Part shown: positions 59,731 through 64,000 of the stretch, piece by piece
Numbering within the stretch: the first letter of the stretch is position 1
Layout of the letters: each line of letters opens with the position of its first letter
Assembly (NCBI GenBank): GCA_023423895.1
Contig: JAFAER010000253.1
Coordinates: forward strand, 16,520 to 80,519
DNA from: Pseudomonadota bacterium
GTDB lineage: Bacteria > Myxococcota_A > Polyangia > Polyangiales > Polyangiaceae
DNA: 64,000 nucleotides
Direction: 5' to 3'
The notes under the pieces: generated by a model
Databases searched by the model: none
The model's input: only the letters and a program-made list of their open reading frames with translations
Told to the model about the DNA's origin: nothing
Position numbers and translations under genes: made by a program

Positions 59731-60846
59731 TCACGGCGCCGAGAACGTCCCCACGTCGACGGTGGCCAGCGACGAGAAGGCGTCGTTCCCGCGACCGGCG
59801 ACCGAGTAGATGAAGTTGCCGTAGCTCGGCGTCTGGTGGACGTGACCGCGCTCGATCGAGAGCTTCGTGCGCTCGACGACCACGTCGACGACCGATCCGT
59901 CCTCGGCGAGCGTGCCGCGCAGGACCGTGTCGGTGAAGGGCTTGGAGCTCTTGTTGTTGCTCAGACCGCCGAAGAAGTACACGGAGCATCCGCGGACCTC
60001 GGCGGAGCTCACGCTCAACGGGACGGGCAAGGTGCCCGCTCCGAGCCATTCCCCGAGCGAGCCGTCCGGGTGGATCTCGGCGCGAACGACGTCGGTCCGG
60101 CTCGGCGGATTGATCTGTGGACTCTCACTGACGCCGCCGGCCAGGTAGATGAAGCCACGGTGCACGAACGCTGCCTGATGGCTTCGAGCCGGTGAGAGCT
60201 TCGTCGTTGGTTCGAAGCTGGAGAGCGTACCGTCCGCTTCGAGCTTGGCGCGGACCGAGATCGTCGTTGCGGAATTGCCTGTCGTTCCCCCGAAAACGTA
60301 GACCCAGTCACCGCTCGCGACCGAAGAAGGATGCATGACACCGCGCGGAAGGTCTGGCCCTATCTTCCACTCTCCGATGGCGCCGTCTTGCCCGATGCGT
60401 GCGTAGATCGTCTCCTTGACGATCGGCGGGTTCACGTCGGGCGACACGCCGCCGGTCAGGACGACGACGTCACGCACGACGGCGACGCCCGTGCCTGCGC
60501 GACCTCGAGGCAGCTCTCCGACCTTGCTGAACGCACCGAGCGAGCCGTCGTTTCGGATCTCGGCGCGTTGGATGTCGGCGTGGACGGCACGAAATTCGTC
60601 GGTGCCTCCGCCCAGCACGTAGAGAAAGGCGCCGCTATCGGTCTTGCGAACGAGCGTCGCGTGATGGTCGCGGGGAGGCTCGATCGCCACGTCCGAGCGC
60701 GCGACCGCGAGCGACTCGGCCACGCAGGCGACTGGTGCCTCGTCTTTTGGTTCGCTCTCGGAACCGTCCGAAGTTGGCGTAGGCGGCACGCTCTCGACGG
60801 TGCACGCGACTGCGAGCACGCCAAAAATTGGAAAGCTTCGCATCAT
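59731..60846 (-). CDS. Kelch-repeat lipoprotein
   Basis: This encodes 371 aa from tandem Met codons at 60846/60843. MMRSFPIFGVLAVAC is a short lipoprotein signal. After an acidic linker come about six Kelch-like repeats (HHATLVRKTDSGAFLYVLGGG, GTGVAVVRDVVVLTGGV, HPSSVASGDWVYVFGGT, SHQAAFVHRGFIYLAGGV, VSSAEVRGCSVYFFGGL), each with the di-Gly strand end, alternating with AEIxxDGSLGxW inserts. It should fold as a six-bladed propeller on the outer membrane or surface. It is divergent from the second ECF operon, 498 bp away. Confidence 0.87.
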   Translation of the reverse strand: MMRSFPIFGVLAVACTVESVPPTPTSDGSESEPKDEAPVACVAESLAVARSDVAIEPPRDHHATLVRKTDSGAFLYVLGGGTDEFRAVHADIQRAEIRNDGSLGAFSKVGELPRGRAGTGVAVVRDVVVLTGGVSPDVNPPIVKETIYARIGQDGAIGEWKIGPDLPRGVMHPSSVASGDWVYVFGGTTGNSATTISVRAKLEADGTLSSFEPTTKLSPARSHQAAFVHRGFIYLAGGVSESPQINPPSRTDVVRAEIHPDGSLGEWLGAGTLPVPLSVSSAEVRGCSVYFFGGLSNNKSSKPFTDTVLRGTLAEDGSVVDVVVERTKLSIERGHVHQTPSYGNFIYSVAGRGNDAFSSLATVDVGTFSAP

Positions 60847-61344
60847 GTGCGCCGCGTGAGCATTCTTCGTGCCGGATGCTCGATGACGAATCGAGCGGAC
60901 TCGACGACGCTTTTTCTCCGGTCGTCGTGGAAGGTGATCGCGTTCGTTGCAGCGGAGCGTGCAGATGCTGACGATCGTGAAGTGACGAACGATGATGGTC
61001 TGCGACGCTCGTGCACGCGATTTTTGCGACGTTCTGAACAGATCAACGCGACGTGATCCTTTTTTGAGCCGGTCGCCACCATGACGGGGCTCTGAAGGTT
61101 GTCGGCCAAGGCTCGGTAGAGAGGTTCGACGGAGCCGCTCTCTGCGCCACGCCGCCAGCCATCTTTGCGCTTCTCGTTCTTGGGCGTCGTCCGTCGCGTC
61201 GCCCCATGACGCTTCCTTGATCTGGCAGCAGCGGTCGGCGCCGGACGGCCTTCTGTTGCACGCAACTCGCCGGAGATACTCGGTTCGAAGCGCTCGGGCG
61301 CGAGTAGAATGGTGAGGGCAATCGGGTCGAGGGAGGAGAAGCCG
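60847..61344. other. Divergent gene-free region
   Basis: These 498 bases lie between the Kelch lipoprotein (minus) and the second ECF sigma gene (plus). Apparent minus-strand frames are antisense of the sigma gene or random. A GGAGGAG at 61332-61338 belongs to the sigma gene. No inverted repeat or clear -35/-10 was picked out, though both promoters should be here. Confidence 0.4.
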
Positions 61345-61914
61345 GTGAGCGTCGTCGCGGTGGGCCAGGTGTCGGAGCGGCAGGATGCGAATCCAAGCGA
61401 CGCGACGCTCGTGGTCAACGCGCTGACCGGCGACGAGCGCGCATTCACGATGCTTTACCGGCGTCATGCTCGTTACATCGCGGGTGTCGCCTATCGGCTT
61501 CTTGGTCGCGACCAAGAGCTCGATGACGTGGTGCAGGAGGCCTTCGTGGACGCATCTCGCGCGCTCTCGTCCTTGCAGGATCCCGCCGAGTTTCGACCGT
61601 GGCTGACCCGGATCGTCGTTCGCAGGGTCTACAAACGCATGGCACGTCGGCGTCGCTTCTCCTGGCTGGCGAACGCGGTGAACGATCTCGCGGCACGGGT
61701 CTCCGATCCGCGCGCGAGAGAGAAGGTCGACGCCCTCTACGAGGTGCTCGACGACGTCGGGCCGAAATTGCGAATTCCTTGGGTGCTCCACGTCATCGAG
61801 GGGCAGACGCTGCCGGACGTCGCGGTGCTGTGTGATGCGTCGCTCGCGACCGTCAAGCGGCGCATCGCGGAGGCCAACGCCCTCATCGAAAGGAGGCTGC
61901 ATGGACAACGATGA
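61345..61914 (+). CDS. ECF-type RNA polymerase sigma factor
   Basis: This encodes 189 aa. The GTG at 61345 is chosen over the ATG at 61309 because AGGAG lies six bases ahead. Region 2 is ERAFTMLYRRHARYIAGVAYRLLGRDQELDDVVQEAFVDASRALSSLQDPAEFRPWLTRIVVRRVYKRM. Region 4 is short (LRIPWVLHVIEGQTLPDVAVLCDASLATVKRRIAEANALIERRL). It overlaps the FecR-like gene by 14 bp. It resembles sigma factors paired with FecR-type regulators, which usually control envelope proteins. Its sequence is quite different from the sigma factor at 58665. Confidence 0.92.
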   Translation: MSVVAVGQVSERQDANPSDATLVVNALTGDERAFTMLYRRHARYIAGVAYRLLGRDQELDDVVQEAFVDASRALSSLQDPAEFRPWLTRIVVRRVYKRMARRRRFSWLANAVNDLAARVSDPRAREKVDALYEVLDDVGPKLRIPWVLHVIEGQTLPDVAVLCDASLATVKRRIAEANALIERRLHGQR

Positions 61915-62956
61915 CCTCAGCCGACTGAAGCGACACCTCGACGCGCCCTGGGACGAGGTGCGGGAGCAGCGCGTCCTGACGCAGATCCAGCGCGCGCTCC
62001 GCGAGCCGCCTCCGCGGCGTAGGTCTGTGCTGCTTCCCGCAATGGCTGCGGTGGCGGTCGCCGCGGCGGTCGCAGGGATCTTCGTTGCGTCGAAGCGCTC
62101 ACCGAGCGTGGACACGGCCTCGGTCGTACCTTCGGCTTCGCCCTCGTCGACCGCCTCCGGGGCGAGCGCGATGACGATGGAGCTGGCGGATGGCTCGCGC
62201 GCGCTCTTCGTTCAGGACGCCGACGTTCAGGTCGAGGAGCAGCGGCCGCAAGCCGTCCGACTTCATCAACGCCGCGGCACCGTCGCCTACGAGGTCCGGC
62301 ACGATCCCGCGCGACAGTTCTCGGTCCGCGCCGGCGGAAGCTTGGTCCGCGTTCGCGGGACGAAGTTCATCCTCGCGCTCTCCATTAGCGCCGTGGAGGT
62401 CACCGTGACGGAGGGGCACGTCGAGCTCGACGACGGTGCCCGGACGCACGAGCTGACGAAGGGGCAGTCGCTGCGCGTCCCGGTTCGAGACGAAGCAGCG
62501 GCTACCCCCGCGCCGCCGACGTCCGATCAGGTGCCGCCGCCGGTCACGTCCGATCGTCCTTCGCCGTCGCGGTCGCCGTCGACGTCGCCGTCGGTCGCGG
62601 AGCTGCAAGCGCGTGCGGACGCAGCACGCCTTCAAGGACGTCCGGACGAAGCGGCGAGCGCGCTGGAGACGCTCGTGACGACTTATCCTCGGGACGCGAG
62701 CGTTCCATCGGCGCTCTTCTCGCTCGGTCGCGTGGAGCTTGCTCGTCATCGTGAGCTCGCGGCGGCTCGCGCGTTCGAGCGATGCCTGAAGGCGGCGCCT
62801 TCCGGACCACTCGCGGAAGATGCGCTGGCCGAGGCGGCCGCGGCGCGCTCGATCGGTGGCGACGTCACGGGCGCGCGGCGTCACGCCTCCGAATATCTCT
62901 CGCGCTATCCGGACGGCGCGCACCGCGCACGCATGCGGGGGCTGCTCGGCTCGTGA
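61901..62956 (+). CDS. FecR-domain membrane regulator with TPR-like C-terminus
   Basis: This encodes 351 aa from the ATG at 61901, with AAGGAGG four bases ahead. Residues 1-45 are cytoplasmic and could bind the sigma factor. One membrane helix follows (LLPAMAAVAVAAAVAGIFVAS). Residues 80-200 are a FecR-type periplasmic domain (MTMELADGSRALFVQDADVQVEEQ, GTVAYEVRHDPARQFSVRAGGSLVRVRGTKFILALS, VEVTVTEGHVELDDG). A Pro/Ser linker leads to TPR-like helices (AARLQGRPDEAASALETLVTTYP, ALFSLGRVELARHRELAAARAFERCLKAAP). It is the probable sensor/anti-sigma partner of the preceding sigma factor. Confidence 0.88.
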   Translation: MDNDDLSRLKRHLDAPWDEVREQRVLTQIQRALREPPPRRRSVLLPAMAAVAVAAAVAGIFVASKRSPSVDTASVVPSASPSSTASGASAMTMELADGSRALFVQDADVQVEEQRPQAVRLHQRRGTVAYEVRHDPARQFSVRAGGSLVRVRGTKFILALSISAVEVTVTEGHVELDDGARTHELTKGQSLRVPVRDEAAATPAPPTSDQVPPPVTSDRPSPSRSPSTSPSVAELQARADAARLQGRPDEAASALETLVTTYPRDASVPSALFSLGRVELARHRELAAARAFERCLKAAPSGPLAEDALAEAAAARSIGGDVTGARRHASEYLSRYPDGAHRARMRGLLGS

Positions 62957-63906
62957 CGCTGTTCGGTCTCGGGGCAACGTTCCTTCTCGCAACGACGCTG
63001 GCAGGGCGCGTGGCCGTCACGGCGGAGGGCTGCGCCGGTCTCGACGCCAGCGAGGTCGAGCGCATCCTCACGCTCGAGCTGATCACGGTCGCGGAGCGAT
63101 GGGACGGTTCGGTCCCCCTCGAGCTCGAGCTGCGATGCGAAGGCAGTCGCATCCAGCTTCGAGCCGACGATCCGATCACCGGCAAGCAGCTCTCGCGCGA
63201 CGTCGGCCTCGAGCTGCTCGTCAAGGAGCGAGAACGGACCGTCGCGCTGTTGGCCGCGCAGCTCTTTCTGACGTCGTGGGCGGAGTACCTGCTTCCGGAT
63301 CGAACGCCCGGAGTCCTTCCGCCGCCACCGCCCGAGGTTCGTGTCGAGACCGAGCGCCGCGTGCGCGAAGCGATACGAGCGCCGGCAATCGAGCCCGACG
63401 TCGCACTCGTCGCGGGGCCCCGCGTGCGCGCCTGGTCGTCTCCCACCGCGAGCATCCACGCCGGCGTACGTCCCGCGTTGGTGTTCGGTCAGCACCTCGG
63501 CATCTTCCTCGAGCTCGGGTACGAGCGAGGCGCAGCGTCACGCGCCATCGGCTCGGTCGGTTACGTCCTCGCCAGCGGATCGGTGGGAGCCTTCTGGCGC
63601 TCCGGCCGCTGGGGCGCGCTTGGATTCGAGGCTGGCGTGGCGGGCGGAGCCGCGTACGTGGACTTCACCGGCGAGCCTTCGGCGATCTCGGCGCTGGGGT
63701 CGTCGATCTCCGGCGCAGTCGGCGAGGCCCGCGCGATGTTCGGACCGACCCTCGCTCTCGGCCGCGTCCGAGCGGGGCTCGAGCTCACGCTGGGCGCGAC
63801 GTTCCCCCGCGCCGTCGCACGCGTACCCGGCGCGGATCCGGTCCGGATCGACGGACCCTTCGCGGGCGCAGCCCTCACCATTGCGCTCGGTGGGGAAGAG
63901 CCTTGA
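62953..63906 (+). CDS. Exported protein with beta-barrel-like C-terminus, GTG start
   Basis: This encodes 317 aa. The GTG at 62953 overlaps the FecR gene stop as GTGA. The start (M)TLFGLGATFLLATTLAGRVAV is a signal peptide. Residues 25-105 form a periplasmic domain (CAGLDASEVERILTLEL, LELELRCEGSRIQLRADDPITGKQLSRDVGLE), with the two-Cys layout also seen in the gene at 50003. After a Pro/Glu linker come Gly/aromatic beta strands (LGIFLELGYERGAASRAIG, WRSGRWGALGFEAGVAGGAAYVDF). It is the third gene of the operon and the counterpart of 50003-51004 and 1033-2151. Confidence 0.8.
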   Translation: MTLFGLGATFLLATTLAGRVAVTAEGCAGLDASEVERILTLELITVAERWDGSVPLELELRCEGSRIQLRADDPITGKQLSRDVGLELLVKERERTVALLAAQLFLTSWAEYLLPDRTPGVLPPPPPEVRVETERRVREAIRAPAIEPDVALVAGPRVRAWSSPTASIHAGVRPALVFGQHLGIFLELGYERGAASRAIGSVGYVLASGSVGAFWRSGRWGALGFEAGVAGGAAYVDFTGEPSAISALGSSISGAVGEARAMFGPTLALGRVRAGLELTLGATFPRAVARVPGADPVRIDGPFAGAALTIALGGEEP

Positions 63907-64000
63907 GCCGCCTGGTGCTCCTGCTGCTGCTCGCCTCCACGCTCGCGTGCGGCGTCGACGGCACGGTGTTCGTCCAGCGCGATCTCGAGCGCGCCGACGA
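63903..64000 (+). CDS. Lipoprotein, cut by window end, TTG start
   Basis: The TTG at 63903-63905 overlaps the previous TGA as TTGA, the same junction as in the other ECF operon. Translation gives (M)SRLVLLLLLASTLAC, a compact lipoprotein signal with lipobox TLAC, then GVDGTVFVQRDLERAD to the window edge. Only about 32 residues are visible, so nothing more can be said of its function. It extends the sigma/FecR/barrel operon. Confidence 0.75.
   Translation, partial: MSRLVLLLLLASTLACGVDGTVFVQRDLERAD

Overview
The window is high-GC DNA with dense, mostly intact coding. Its composition points to a large-genome Myxococcota bacterium, probably of the Polyangiales/Sorangium-Labilithrix kind. The signs are a very high share of lipoproteins (signal peptide, lipobox Cys, then a long Asp/Gly/Ala/Pro-rich linker), RCC1 and other beta-propeller lipoproteins, a MYXO-CTERM-like tail, many ECF sigma factors and one-component regulators, and few metabolic operons. 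This is inference from gene style; no species can be named. The first and last genes are cut by the window edges.

Layout. 1-2.2 kb (minus): end of an envelope operon with a signal-peptide/beta-barrel-like protein and two Cys-rich lipoproteins. 2.5-10.1 kb: envelope and polysaccharide enzymes, namely a serine beta-lactamase-like/NamZ muramidase fusion, an (alpha/alpha)6 glycosidase and a GH15 glucoamylase. A pair of near-identical hairpin repeats lies in the divergent gap at 5.0-5.2 kb. 10.1-24.8 kb: a GreA-C-like protein, a hybrid histidine kinase, a beta-propeller/di-haem lipoprotein, a penicillin-acylase-family lipoprotein, a SUMF1-fold lipoprotein, a GH13 alpha-amylase lipoprotein, small lipoproteins and a trypsin-like protease with a MYXO-CTERM-like tail.

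25-41 kb is a run of small regulator/enzyme pairs: GlxA-AraC/monooxygenase, AraC/SDR, WYL/VOC, NmrA/AraC, ArsR-SRPBCC and quinone reductase/LysR. Several have a clear inverted repeat in the promoter gap. The stretch also holds a PhyH oxygenase, the initiator tRNA, an RCC1 lipoprotein and a Kef-type antiporter. 41-49 kb has two adjacent RlaP-type nucleotidyltransferases, an SGNH hydrolase with a textbook terminator, an unrecognised two-gene operon whose second gene carries two single-base G-run frameshifts, and a divergent PD-(D/E)XK endonuclease-like gene whose 5' end overlaps that operon.

48.6-59.3 kb (minus) is dominated by a seven-gene operon: ECF sigma factor, membrane-anchored probable anti-sigma protein, then five large secreted lipoproteins (NCGxCG Cys-rich, two WGS/VW beta-propellers, RCC1, IgGFc-binding-like). 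All six junctions overlap by exactly 4 bp (ATGA or TTGA), which fixes start codons, two of them TTG. A barrel-like protein and a propeller lipoprotein follow. At the right edge a second operon of the same logic runs on the plus strand (ECF sigma, FecR/TPR, barrel-like protein, lipoprotein with a TTG start) and leaves the window. Together with the left-edge operon this suggests a repeated module: a sigma factor driving a set of translationally coupled surface lipoproteins plus a barrel-like partner.

Several degraded gene pieces (24.9, 33.2, 38.9-39.3 and 59.4 kb) lie in gaps between intact genes. No CRISPR array, insertion sequence, rRNA or prophage was seen.
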